In this document: positions 1-12,632 of the stretch, piece after piece
Layout of the letters: every line of letters begins with the position of its first letter
Position numbering within the stretch: position 1 is the first letter of the stretch
NCBI RefSeq assembly: GCF_000003815.2
Contig: NC_049988.1
Coordinates: 7,745,395 to 7,809,394 of the forward strand
Length of the DNA stretch: 64,000 nt
Reading direction: 5' to 3'
Source: Branchiostoma floridae
Lineage: Eukaryota > Chordata > Leptocardii > Amphioxiformes > Branchiostomatidae
Notes under the pieces: model-generated
Told to the model about the DNA's origin: nothing
Seen by the model: only the letters and a program-made list of their open reading frames with translations
Database searches by the model: none
Translations under genes and position numbers: made by a program

Positions 1-1935
1 ATTCTTATTCATATACATCGTTTATTCAACAACATCCCAATCACTTTATAGACCGTATGAAACTAATCAAACGGAAGAATTCTTGCTTGTATCTGAGACA
101 AGAAACAAAGCTTCACTCTTCCTGTGCTCAAAGTGCTAAGGCTCCTTGTCAGATACTTCGATGCCATACAATCTCCAAGACACCATCTTCCAAACCTAAT
201 CAAACATGGGTGGGCTCGACCCAAGGTCGACCTCCTGGGAAGTGGTGCCTAACAGTTGGTCCTGACATTCCCCTGCACTCTGGTAGTTATTACAACAGTC
301 GCCCAAGCCTCTTTCCTATATAAACATGGTCTAGTACAAGTATGTAAGGATGTGGTCTGGGGCAAGCAAGGTAAAACAGAAATTCATTTGTGAAATTTGG
401 TTGTACCATTCTTGCAAATGGTATTGATGATTTCTTTCGAAAAGTTAATGAAAAATTTATATATTAGTAAAAGGTTTCAAAATTATTCTCGTGTTTTAAG
501 TTGTCTACTTACTGTAGGAAATGGTTGCATCTAGGTTTGTATACCCATTTTAAAGGAGATAACATGATTCTTTTAATACATGTAATACTGTTGAATCGTT
601 GACAATGTGACTGGCAAGATGTGCACGGCGAGAAATTGATATGGTCTATCTTTATCCTGCAATATTCAGAAGCCATCATCTGCAGTTTGTTCGGAGTTGC
701 CCTTCTGCCCTCCCTTCATACTATTTCCTGGAATAGCCCCTTACATCTTGGCTCCAATTCAGGGCACAGATCCTAGGATTCCCCGTGGCTCAAATGGGAT
801 GTAAAATTTCAGCACGTGCCGGCCATCCTCAATCATGACAATCCCATCTCAATACTAGCCGGGACATCGCTAAAGAGTCAGTATGCCACGACACTGCTGA
901 TGAGGTTTTGAGTACAGAAAACCCCTTCCACGCCCTCTGTGCGTGGGGGATGGGTCCATCTGTTTCAGAACCTCACAGGAACTCCTGTATCTCCCGGAAC
1001 CCCAACCTCAACCAACCGCTTCCTCCTCACATGTCTCCAATAATCTCAGAAATGCTGGGCATGTTCTAACATCCACACCAATGTTTTTCTTTGTCATTAC
1101 TCTTATTCTGACACAGAGACTTAACACATCATGGCTACCAATCCCTGGACAGAAATGATGGCATACTATAAAAGTTGACAAGTTGACTATCTATCAATGA
1201 GACAGAATTTCTCGGTCTGAGACTACTGCATCTCACCTATCTTTTCTTCTACTTTAGTGTCCCTAAGAATGATGTTAGAATTTGGCACAGCCAACGACTA
1301 AATCCCAGACATCAGTCAAGCTAGGAGGAACTCCAAAAATGCAAAGGAGCCCTTAGATACAGCGCTCCAGCCTTGGTTACAGGATGAGAAAAGGCACACG
1401 GCACTCCATTCTAATCTCCTACAAAGTAATGGGAGGGAAGATCCTAACATTTTTTGACTGCTCCATTTTTCTAAAACTGGTGACCAGCTGTGGGAAAGAC
1501 TAGGCTGTCAGAAATCATTACTATCTTTCCTCCCAACATCTGCTATGAGAGTAACTCCATCCTTTTATTCTAGTTACACAGAGCAACAGTATAGCAAGCA
1601 GTATTGTGGAGGAAAATTTATGCCTTAATATTGTAGCAACCAGTATCTTGGGAAACATGATACACTGAAGTGGAACAGACAAATATCATCCAGATGTTTA
1701 TGACCCTCATTTATCTTACAGGGAAGCAATTCATCATAGGAAGGTAAACACAATAAAGATCATCTTCATCTGTGTAAACAACTGTGGGAAAATGCTGTGC
1801 CTTTTTTCTTTGAGGGTAGAGGGTTGGGTAACAGTGTCTTTCCTTGCAAATGGAGCAATGGTTCTACTCTACTCAACTTCCATTTCAATTATGCCTCATG
1901 GCTTTAAGTAGCATAATTTCGTACTTGCCTGCTTA

Positions 1936-1980
1936 ATTGAAGTCGATATTCCATAAACTTTATGGAATATTGACTTCAAT
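1936..1980. repeat. 22-bp near-perfect palindrome (hairpin)
   Basis: The arms at 1936-1957 and 1959-1980 are reverse complements with one mismatch (G:T-compatible in RNA) and a single-base spacer. The loop is too small for a microRNA precursor. It may be a remnant of a tiny foldback element; no flanking duplication was seen. Confidence 0.8.
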
Positions 1981-4782
1981 CTTTATGATAAAGTACACTA
2001 GACTCTTTTTAAGACAATTTCAGAGCCTGTGGCTTCAAGTTACTTTTGCCAGAATATTTGGAGGACATACCAGAGCTTCCTACATACTTGTGGAGCATCC
2101 ATCTGTCATCAGGCCCTTAGACTAGAGTGTTGGAGGCCTAGAAGCAGACATACCACACACAAGTCCACTTACAGACTCCAGACAGTAAAGTACACAACTG
2201 GTAAATGTGATGAAGACTGTGGACTCAGTAACTACAACAGAACACTGACTGACAGTCTTCTCTCCTCAACAACTGACCAAGACGGACACACTATTTCTTG
2301 GACAAATCCTAAAGCAAGGAATCAGTTCAAGGATAAAAAGATATTTATTTTAGATTTACACCACAGTGCCCTCCTATGATATTTGCAATAATATGTTCAG
2401 CATGATTTCCAACAATAACTGCAATTTGTCAAGTTCCGTTCACAGATTTATAGTACCATCGTAAAATGAAAATTACAGTGAGTCCCGTACAATATCTTCA
2501 TCGATAAGTAGTCTAGCCATATTTTTGGTAAGTCAATATAACGTCTGCCCCATGGCCGAAACCTTCACCTACATGTATAATAAATCATATTATTCTGAGG
2601 AAGGCAAGATGAATGTAGTCTGACAGTGACGCATGGTTTAATCAAGTGAGTTGGTAGTTATCTGTTTGTTACCAGATTGTGGCGTTTGGGCGGCACTTCT
2701 CCGGGGTCAGAGGTCAGGTCTAGTTTCTCGCGGCTGGAATGTACTCCGAAAGGTCATGCCTGCAGATTGGCCTTCTGGAAATCTCTCGTATTTTCTCCCC
2801 CCCTCCGAGGGATAACGCGTCACCCGCTCGGGAGAGAGCTGACATTGCCCATTTGTCATATACTGATATAGAAAGATTTGCTATACTGGTCGGCAATGCA
2901 ACTGATCTACAATATCTCGGCGCATTTCAAATCCTGCAATTGAATACTGTATACACATTTATTCTTGCAGGGATTGAATTTTGCGGTGGAAGTAGAAGGG
3001 ACGTTTTTGCTTGTTTTAATTTATCAGTGGAAACAATACCATAGCACAAAACCATTTATTCATTGTGTCATGACTTTACTACAAAACAGGAAAAATAAAA
3101 TTTGTCATTTAGTGTGAATATTTTAGGGTCTACAGTAACTTTGGAACCATGACTCCACTATTGGAAGTTATGGTATGCATGTGGGCAAGGATTTTGGACG
3201 AAAGCCATGTTTTAGCCTTGTAGATGTCTTGATATTACTTTCTTTTCTGCTGAACATGCAGGAGATAACACTGTCTGCAGCTATTGGCCACGGAGTTGGA
3301 TACAGGCCAGCTTCAGAGAAAAGGCTTGAGCTGCCTTTGAATCACATGGGTAGTCTGAATGTTAATCAATGGCCATGATCATCTTGAATTACTGTAAGAG
3401 GAATACAAAGTTAACTTATAATACACAGAGTAGACAGCAATTATTGGCAGTTCTTGTATCTTGGGAGGAATTATGATTGACTTGCCTAGAATATCAGATC
3501 TTGTTTCTGTCTAATGTACTTGAATGTCCAATTCTTTGAGTCCATGTATATTCTCCAGACTACTTTACATTCTAAAAGGAATATCTTTCTAACGTCCTTG
3601 CTTTCTGTATGCAAGGAAGTGACTTTGTCCCTGAATTATTAATAACGCTGCGTATGTGTAAGTAGACGGAAATTGCATTGTTTCATGTGTATGCATCACG
3701 TTTATGGTTAACAAGTCTACATGGAGAAAATTAGGAAATTCCATAAAGCTCAACCTCACCCCTGGGGGGAGGGGAGTACTTTGACAGGTGCATGTTTGCT
3801 TTTTCAAACTAATCCAACCATGATACACATCTAGCCATGTCATGGTTTTAGTTCTGAGTGATTAGCATGGTTGTCAGGGAAATGCAGGTTCTTTTCTCTA
3901 TCATGGTAATGTGATCTGTTTCGGGTGTGAGAGAGAAAATCCCCCAAAACAAACTCGCAAACAGAGGTGGACACCCTTTTCAGCTGATGGTGTCAGATCT
4001 AAATAGAGCATCCACAGCTAGTCTGCCATCTTACTGGCTTTCTTATCTTGTAAGTAAGACTTATAAACATGGTTACACTTACAGTAGTAGTGCTTTCAAA
4101 ATTTTTCTCCAAATTGGTATTTAATTTTTCTTGATACTTGCTTACTTGCTTGATACTACCAACTAAATTGAGTTCTGGTACAGATGTACAAGCAATTAAG
4201 TCAACACAAGGACTTTTTTTCACATTACCTTTACTTTAGGTGTATATTGTATTAGTGATCTTTTAAATTACTAGTACAAAATACAGAGAAAAACTGTGCA
4301 TGTGTCTTGAACTTTGTTTTCCTTGCAAATCTAGTTGTACATTGTCTCTTTCCGACATCCCTGAGGATCTGCATGGGGTTTCCCACTCCTAACAAAGGTG
4401 TATGCTGAATTCAGAAGAACCTTCTACAATTCAAGCTAATATATATGAAGGGAGCCAGTTACCCAAAACTTGGTCACTTTGCTACAACTTTCCCTACAAA
4501 TTTCGGGGAAAACAAATATGCTGCCTACACATTATAGCAAAAGGGAATGCACGCCCTCATTTTCCACCACATTCCTGATAGCAAACCCCTATGGACCACA
4601 AAATATGTGGCACATTTCTCCTCAGGTTTCAAACTCCTTCAGGAAGATGAGTGGAAAATGTCAGCATTTCATGCCACACAAACCAAGGACGCTGATGTAA
4701 CGTCCTTGCACAAACATAGGAGATTCAATACACAAAGTGTTAAACTTTCTTGAGTAGGATGTTTTAGGTCCGGAAGTCTTGT

Positions 4783-4900
4783 AGGTGGCACAAGAGGCTC
4801 TGGAAGGTGTAGGATGTAAAAGGGTCAGACCTGAAGGTGAACTAACACGTGCTAGAGACCACCTTGGGGTCAGGGGGCATGGGTTCTATTCCCAGTCTCC
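4783..4900 (+). repeat. Possible tRNA-derived SINE head (A-box and B-box-like motifs)
   Basis: TGGCACAAGAGG at 4786-4797 resembles the pol III A box (TGGCNNAGTGG), and GGTTCTATTCCC at 4882-4893 resembles the B box (GGTTCGANTCC). The spacing of about 95 bp is longer than in most tRNAs but usable in class II tRNAs or SINEs. No full cloverleaf can be drawn, so this is weak. Confidence 0.3.
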
Positions 4901-5601
4901 AATTCTGCTCAAACAACTGGTAGGGAATACTAGTATGCTGGTATGGTGGGAGTATGGGTTTTCAAAATGTGAACTAATATGATACACAAGCTAGTGTGAC
5001 CAATGAACTGTTCTGCCACTTTCAAGATGAAGTTGTAAGCTTTGACATGTATTGAATTTGAAACCTACATTTCGTATCAGTCTAGCACCTATGTGAAGTT
5101 GTATCTCTTAAATTTGTCAACATTTTCAGTTCAACGCTTAATTCTGTTGGACAAAATACACAAAACTTTCAATAACTCTTATAATAATTGCTGCAAGAAT
5201 GTATTCCATGTAGTGGTCAGCATATACACTTGTTTCACCTGTGTACCTTGCATCACACAATCTTAGTTTTATGGACAAAATCAGTTTGGATATGGATTTT
5301 GGCCTACCTCCAGTACATTGGAAACCTAGGTCCATTCCACAAAATTGACAATTACATGCGACAGTGCCCGCACACTTGTAACAAGTTGTTGTAAATCCAA
5401 TATTCACTGCAAGCCATTCAAGTGTGAGACTCACACATTGACTGAGAATATGACACGGGAGTGACGGGACTGACAAAAAATTAGCACATATGTCATAATA
5501 CATTCTATCCCTGGATATGATAATTTTTCTTTCCATTTCAAATAAGATTTAGGGTGGGTCTTCAAAAAATGTCACCCAATAAACAAGTCTGTCTGGCCTT
5601 T

Positions 5602-5635
5602 AAATGATATCATAACTTATGTTATGACATCATTT
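5602..5635. repeat. 15-bp inverted repeat with 4-nt loop
   Basis: The arms at 5602-5616 and 5621-5635 are reverse complements with one mismatch around TTAT. It is AT-rich, and no function is assigned. Confidence 0.7.
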
Positions 5636-6592
5636 CTATTTCAGAACAGTCAAAGCTATTCATAATGGCACAATCTACCACATATAACAAGATTATATCT
5701 AGATTGTGTCCTTGCAAGCAGTTTACTTATCTCCTTGCAAGACAGCTCGAACTTGACATGAACAAGACAACTTTCTGTAGACTACTGGCACCGGATAGTC
5801 TGAACAACTATCTTCTTGTCTACCACCGCATTGGCCGGGTGCCATGAATTGTATGCATAACAGTGAACACACAGTCCCACCCTAGCACCACAGGAAACTA
5901 GTGCAGACTTTTATCATGAAAATTTTACTTCAAAGCAAAAACATTCAGTTCCTTGTTGTCTTGCCTTGTCATAGAATTTTAGAAAGCCATTGGTATGAAT
6001 GAGGAAAAGTGCATTTCAACTTTCAAAGACACTTTGAACATTGTGGCTATCTGCCAAGGTGGTAAGAATATTTGTTATTGTTGGTGCTTAGTGATGAGGA
6101 CATCCGCATACTTTTTTTTATCGATTGACATTTAGACTATGTTTGTTGTCCATTTGCTGTATTATAGGCCAATCCTTAATCAGTATTTGAAAATCATGTA
6201 GAGATGGAAAAATGTGCGTTGTCATTTAATTATAGATATTGATAGCTGTCAGTTGCTCATTGGTTGATATGATAATTATGATGGACAGCTAGTTCTGGAC
6301 TATGAAAGGTCAGCATAAGGTATCAATATAGAGACAACTAACGTTACATTTAGTCTACAACGACAAAAAGTAAAAGTGCAAGTAACGTTACATTACTAAT
6401 AGTAAATTGATATTTTCTCTATTTACTTTCTGATTCACTCACCAACTGTGAGGGTGAAAGGTTTAAGAAATACAATTATGATTAGCCAAAACTTCTTAAT
6501 GTAATTTTCACTTGTAGCAGTTTTCTTCTATGCTTCAATTCTTCATACTTGACTACGCGCTAAGTAGATTACACAAACACCAAACAACCTAC

Positions 6593-6718
6593 CTCCAAGA
6601 ACTTGTCCTTTGCGAAGACTTGCAGTAAGGCCGTCTTGCCCGCTCTCTCGTCTCCTACCACGATAAGCTTACACCTACAGACGTTGCCACCACTACTGCT
6701 TCCTCCTCCTCCTTCCAT
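6593..6718 (-). CDS. RND2-like: Rnd-family Rho GTPase, first coding exon (partial gene)
   Basis: This exon encodes 42 residues: a Gly/Ser-rich leader, the first beta strand (CKLIVVGD) and a P-loop GDERAGKTALL, followed by QVFAKDKFLE. The stretch KTALLQVFAKD matches vertebrate RND2 very closely, and RND2 also starts MEG. The ATG at 6718-6716 is the first in-frame ATG (the open frame upstream holds none) and has a good context (AAG ATG G). The exon ends in a donor, GAG|GTAGGT, at 6593/6592, the place where Rnd genes split exon 1 from switch I. Rnd proteins are atypical, constitutively GTP-bound Rho relatives that antagonise RhoA at membranes. Here the residue equal to Ras Gly12 is Glu and that of Gly13 is Arg, consistent with loss of GTP hydrolysis. 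Later exons (switch regions, CAAX) are not in the window. Which of RND1, 2 or 3 it is closest to is inferred from this exon only. Confidence 0.85.
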
Positions 6719-7320
6719 CTTTGAGGAACCGTGCGGAAATCCTTCCTCAAAGTCTTGTAAGACGTCCACCTGGGGGTTTGTAAGACACCGTTGTTGCACA
6801 CCCCTCAGAGATCTGACGCGCTGGTCTAATTCCTTACAGCAGGACGAAACGTAGGACAAGACTCGACCGCGTGCTGACCAATTTCCCCACGCGTTCACAC
6901 GCTTATAACTCAACACAGGTGTCACAAATAACACTGAAACAGTGGCAGACAAAACCTACAATAAAAATCCAGTTCTCGATCCTTTTTTCCTGGCTCGAGA
7001 ACCCGTCGCGTAACTCCCCTCCCCACACGCTCGTTCACTTTTCACGCTGTGGTGTGTTTTCCTCCCGAACAGCTGATTCGCTTGGTGCCCGAAACAACTA
7101 CCAACACTCTCGGCGGTTTCTCAAGTCGTCTGAAGTCTTCAAGATCTTGTCACGTCGCGAGAAAACAGAACAAAGAAGTAGGAAATATCGGGAGTCGATT
7201 AGACGAAACTAGATCTGGTAGAACACGTCTAAACTTGCACAACATCCATGCCACACTGACATTCCGCCGCCGGCACCACACTTTAATGATCACTGGGCTC
7301 TGTATGGAGGATCGGTGAAA
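6719..7320 (-). promoter_or_regulatory. 5' UTR and probable promoter region of the Rnd-like gene
   Basis: This is the DNA immediately upstream (minus-strand sense) of the Rnd-like ATG. It has more CG dinucleotides than the AT-rich flanks (for example around 6850-7160 and 7265-7275), as expected of a CpG-rich housekeeping or developmental promoter. No TATA box or defined start site is evident. The open frame above the ATG has no in-frame ATG. Confidence 0.4.
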
Positions 7321-10300
7321 CCTTGATCGGCACTTTCAGCGAAAGAGTAATCAATGTATTGACTTTCAAAAGCTAAATTCTACGAGGATCTATCTATTTC
7401 TTTTAAATACTGACAACCGGAAGCGTGTTCCTGTTCTTAGAAGATGTTGGATTCAAAAAGTTAATTTCGCCAACACAAGGAAAGGAACACAGAAAACTAC
7501 ACGGTAGCCTCTTTTCCGCTTGACTTACTCAGGAGTGGCTCACTAAGATGAGACTATTTTATCTCTAGGGGTACTTACCTAATACGGAGACTACTATGTT
7601 TGTAAAAAAAATACTATATCGTAGACAAAAATATTAAGTATGATGATTTTATATAAAAACAAGAATATTAGTACTTAATATGTTAGTTTAATGGTCTTTT
7701 TGCTTGATAACTGTGTGCTTTCATATAATGAATAAAAGATATCACTCCTATATAAAGAATGTTGGTGTCCAATCGGAAGTGAATGATTTGCGTATGAAGC
7801 GTACTCTCGGCCGCCGCCCCGAAGGGATTTCCCACCGCGATTAGCCACAAACCAAATATGGGCAACACCCTTTTCCACGACACCTTGGGCGAGCAAAGTG
7901 CTGTTATCTCCTGAACCCGGCCTTTCATCAAAAACCTTTAAAAATTGGACACGTTTGTCAAAAAAAGCGCGTGACTCAATGGACATTACGTCAGAAGGGT
8001 TAGAAACGAATTTGGTTGAAAACCATACTGCCTTGTGGTGATGAAAAAGGCTTTTCGTGTTCACCGCCACATTTTTCTTGACGTTGTGGTGAGGCGGGAA
8101 AATTACATTTTAACCCGAGGGCAACTTAAGTAATGTCACGCTTGGGAATTTTCATTTTCAATTCATTTCGTTTGCCACAGGCGTTGCTGGTGTTGGGGAA
8201 AGTAACGGCAGGGACAGGTGACTTACCGTGACTCATACTCATAGGGGGAAATTTCTGGTCATGGCAAATAGCAGGAATTATAGTAGTGTGTCGTCTGTGT
8301 TCCAGAGAAAACCGCACGTGAGTCAGAAGTGAATGGTATCATTGACGTTTAACGTACGTAAGGTACTATATACGGAAATAACGTAGTACCAGGCAGGGCT
8401 TGTCTCGGGGATAAGGGATCATAGACATGAAATGCGGAAACTCTAGCACGCATGTAACGAAACGTACTACGTAGTACTCTGTGCATGTGCTATGCATGAA
8501 CCTGAGGTTTATACTATAGCTTTCTTTCTTAGCAGACTCTACGACTAGTAGTAGTACGAGTTGGGCTTTTTTTATGGCATATATTTTTTTACTACACTTG
8601 AATGATGAAAGATCAAACTAACAGATAGAAAATATTAATTGAAAAAAAATGCTTCTGAACTAATTTCCCTATTTCTCATGAGTCAGCCTTTATAAATCAG
8701 AAATACGTTGGCGTCAAAGTTGGCGCCTCCGCTTTTAGATGCTGTCTCTGATATTTCAATTTCCTTGTGGTGACAGAGCGACTTTTAGTACGCTTGCACT
8801 TTTCAAATGAATACCGTAACATGCCATTTCTCGCTTGTAAGTTATTGGTGTGACACTTTGAGACTGCGTTGCGATCGGTTCTCACATCAGTCAAGTTCTA
8901 TCCTGCCAGACGGATGCGGACGTTCGGCGCTGTTTGAACCTTTTCCTCATGTGTCATTGCGGTTGGGTGGCAGGCGCCCGCCAACCATGGCCGCACGCTC
9001 GTGACGGTATTTCACAGGTAGACGCTACCCGTGGGTCCCCGGCAAGATCGGGTCAGGCCTGCGGTCAAAATTGAGTTCTCCTCCGGGGTCAATTAAAGTC
9101 GATATAAAGGGCAGTACACGGTTGTATACCATAAAGGATGATTTCGACATCCGGGAGTCATTGTCAAGTTGCATGGGAAGACTGTAGGAACTCAATCTGA
9201 GCAATGTTTTCTTCGTCATTGGAACTGAGTGACGCAAATCAACACTAGATGTGGCGGGCTTCCAAACCACACATGCAGTTTATATATAACCAAGGATATA
9301 ATGGATGGACAATTATAGTCTGGTATCATCCTCCGTAGGATTCCGTATGCAACCTCTGGCTCGATCTTTTCGCTTGCCCTTTGATCACCAATAATCTCAA
9401 CCCCTGTCTAAAGTTGAAAAGAGAGTACACATAACAATTTATTCATATATATAGGGGGACACTGTAAGGTAGTTCATGTACACACTTCTCAATCGTCACG
9501 ATTTTCCTAGCATCTTTTTGGAAATTATCATTCTCCGTCCTTTTCAAGACAATAGCAAGCGCTAAGCTGGTATTGTAAATAAGAACATGTTCCGTCGACG
9601 ATCTGTGTTATATGTGAACGGTCTTCGCCCTGGTATATTCACCGTGAACACCGCGAAATGTTTTAATAACTTCCTTGGTTCTTCCTTCTGCCCGCCTGCC
9701 TCCTTGTTGTTTCAACATACTACGAATACCCAGTTACTAGTATTTTCTCCTCGACATTCCATTTAATGTCTAAAATATTGTCCAAGACTATGAGCCTCAA
9801 ATATGTCTTGACCCAAACGAAATGACGAGAAATCCGGCCTGTCTTTTAAACCATTTGGTGTCGGTATGTATCCTGGCCTGTATCCATGTGTATTGCTTCA
9901 GGCATGCCTCTGGTCAAAGTAGCTCTGTGCCAAGAAAATAATCGACAGAAATACTAAGTGGAATAAAAGGCTTTCAGCTAACCAACCGTTAAAAGGCTTT
10001 TACTGAGACACAATTGACCGAGAAGAATGGACAAACAAACTGTCATAACTAACTTTTGTCAAATGTAATGTAACATAACGTTCGGTATGAGTACTATGAC
10101 GATTGACCGTTATCCATCACAAAAAAAAATAAAACTACCAATTTGCTCCCGATTGCAAAATCGATAAATCTGGTCATATATACCAAACTATCCGATGACA
10201 TGTCTGATATTTTTCATGAATCATTTGTGACGTAGATTTTAAAGACAGAATTAAGCAGTTGATGTGAGCTTTCTTTTACTACTTCTGACAGTTCCATCAA

Positions 10301-10470
10301 TATATAACGTTAGGTCTTACCGGCTTGCGGTTGACGAATGTAATAATAAACTTCCCTCCCTCAATAGCTGTGGTGACTTTTGAAGATATATTTTGCCTAT
10401 AGCCTTGTATTTAGCCCTGACCGAATACAAGACTTCAAGCAAAATACGCCCGCCCTCAAAGAGTCAAAAT

Positions 10471-10473
<3 letters not shown>

Positions 10474-10528
<55 letters not shown>
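10474..10528 (+). repeat. (CT)n microsatellite
   Basis: This is an uninterrupted run of about 27 CT dinucleotides, followed by an imperfect pyrimidine-rich tail to about 10595. The complementary strand is (GA)n, a polypurine tract able to form triplex DNA or to bind GAGA-type factors. The Ser/Leu-repeat open frames over it are artefacts of the repeat. Confidence 0.97.
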
Positions 10529-10531
<3 letters not shown>

Positions 10532-12618
10532 ATCTCTCCCCACCATTTGCATCTATCTTTCTCTCTAGCTCTCCCTCCCCCTCTCTTTCCCCACTCCGAA
10601 GGCTATCGATAGTTTGACAAAGACACATGACCATTGGAAACAAATTTCTCAAGCATAGTAGAATCTAATTTACAGACACTGTAGCCCAGTATTAAACGGA
10701 CAGCCGGTGCTCAATGTTTTGAATCGACCGGTAAGAGTCAGACTTTTAAAGGTAATCTTCAGACGCAATGCTTGAAGATGATTATCGCTTGGTTTCACAC
10801 CACAGATAGAGTGCTAGCTGTGTGGTCATCTGTATGTGTCAACCTTCAAAGCACAAACTATTGGGTATCTTTTATTACTAGTATCATAGTATGTATACAA
10901 GCCACCAGATTTCAATGCGTGAAAAAGATCCCAATCCCATGATGAGGTTAGAATCTTAATCGACCCGCAGCAATTAGGAATAGCGTGAAAATACTAGTAC
11001 TTTATTACACAGGGTGCGCGATGTGTTTAGCTTCGCAAGAGATGCTCAACTGAGCATTGCAAATAGCATGCTACCGAAGTGGTCGTACAGCAGCGTCCCC
11101 TGTAGACCAATGTCATAACTACAACTGGCACTGCAGTCTGATACCCAATTAATTTTGCCGGAATCAAGTCGAGTGATATGTAAACAAATTAAAAGCAAAA
11201 ATCTAAAAGGATAGTTTTTTTCTCCTGTCATAAACTCGACACTTATCTTTTCTCTGCTTGAAGAACCGAACGAATCTACCACATGTTGGGGCTGTGTACC
11301 TAGTCCGGCTAGAGTTCAAAACTTGTGTAACTTCGGATACAGGTCCGGACCAAATCATCTGATCTGGTACCTGTACCAGTACCTGTACCTGAACAAACGT
11401 AAGCACTAGAGGACACCAGTTTTGTAAGACTGCAATAAGTAAATCTCGAATCAAAATCCCGAATCAACAACGAGAATCTTGATAATCTTTCAGTCAAATA
11501 TTAAGAAAATTTGCAAAGAATTGTTTTGAGATTCAAGATTCAAGTAGATGTAAATAACCGTACAAAGATGTTGATTTAACTTGAAGAATTTTGAAAGATT
11601 GTGAAATTAAAATTTGTGAAGGTACAGGTACAGGTAACGTTACTAGGCTTATACCTAAACCCGTGCACTTGTACTTGTAGAATTTGATTCTGTACACAGC
11701 TCTTGTAGCCTCCACCAGGCCTTCCTACGGGGGTACGGGGATCGTGGAATTCGGCAAAAAAATTGGGGAAATTGGCCAGGTGAGTCAGTCCACGCTTTAG
11801 TATGTTCCTCCTGCGCAGCCGGCCAACACCTCTTGTATCAAAACTTCCAGCCAGCGTAGTCGTAGAGACTAAAGTTTGTCCGTGTCAGCCGGATATTTTG
11901 ACATGTAGTGTACTTTATGGACTTTGTAGCGACCTTCCTTTTGCCGTTCAACGAACTTGTTTGATCAGGTTTCGATCAATAAACAGCGGGGTTTCAACCT
12001 GATATGATATGGGTTTTAATCATAACGAATCACATGCAATCATATGACTCTCATGTGCTGCAATATGTGTACTTGCGGGCATTTCATTGAAGTGGGTCCA
12101 CGAAGTCTGATAATCAGTCATGTTCACTTGTGACGTATTTGCCCCACTATTTTCACGACATTTCAAGATAGCTATGGAATACATTGCGCACAATCATTGT
12201 CTTGAAAGGCGCAGAATCATACTCCATTTTAGCAACAGGTAAAGACTGGCAGTCACAATAACATCTAGAAACCGTAGTACAGATTTTTTTCATGCCCTAC
12301 TTTTTAGCTACTTGCTTTGTTTTATTCCAGACTAGAGTTTACCTAAGTTGAAACGTAGCCGATATGATATACAATACATGTAATATGAAGGCAATTAGGC
12401 CATTAACTTTTTCGTTAAGTTTTCTCCAGCCAATATTTCTTGACTGAAACCCTTACTGCTCTTTGATAGATGAGTACCCTTCACCTGTAAGCAGGTCTAA
12501 GGAATGTACTGGCCTAGACAAGGTACTTCATGGACTAGGTATGTAGAGCTATCAGGTTACCTGTTGCGGGATCGACCGTTACATCGATCCGGGTGGTGTC
12601 AAACAATGTTCCTTTCGT

Positions 12619-12632
12619 CCGCTAGAGGTCGC
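12619..12632 (+). promoter_or_regulatory. CTCF-like motif
   Basis: CCGCTAGAGGTCGC fits the CTCF core consensus CCASYAGRKGGCRS with two deviations. It sits in the intergenic region between the two divergent genes. A related motif in the opposite orientation lies downstream of VAT1 at 62607-62620. Confidence 0.35.

Larger units (their letters stand above)
1..6592 (-). other. Presumed intron 1 of the Rnd-like GTPase gene; no further exon recognised
   Basis: This stretch lies downstream (minus strand) of the splice donor of the Rnd-like exon 1. I looked for the expected second exon (switch I, a YVPTVFENY-like motif) and for a WDTSG-like switch II motif on the minus strand and found neither, so the rest of the gene probably lies beyond base 1. 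The open frames present, the longest a 132-codon cysteine-containing minus frame at 5138-5536, resemble no family I know. Two short hairpins and one possible tRNA-derived element are listed separately. Confidence 0.5.

Noticed and set aside
6719-6952. N-terminal extension of the Rnd-like protein
   Set aside because: No ATG in this open stretch; the first in-frame ATG (6718) gives an RND2-like MEG start.
10380-10617. Ser/Leu-repeat open frames
   Set aside because: They are translations of the (CT)n microsatellite.
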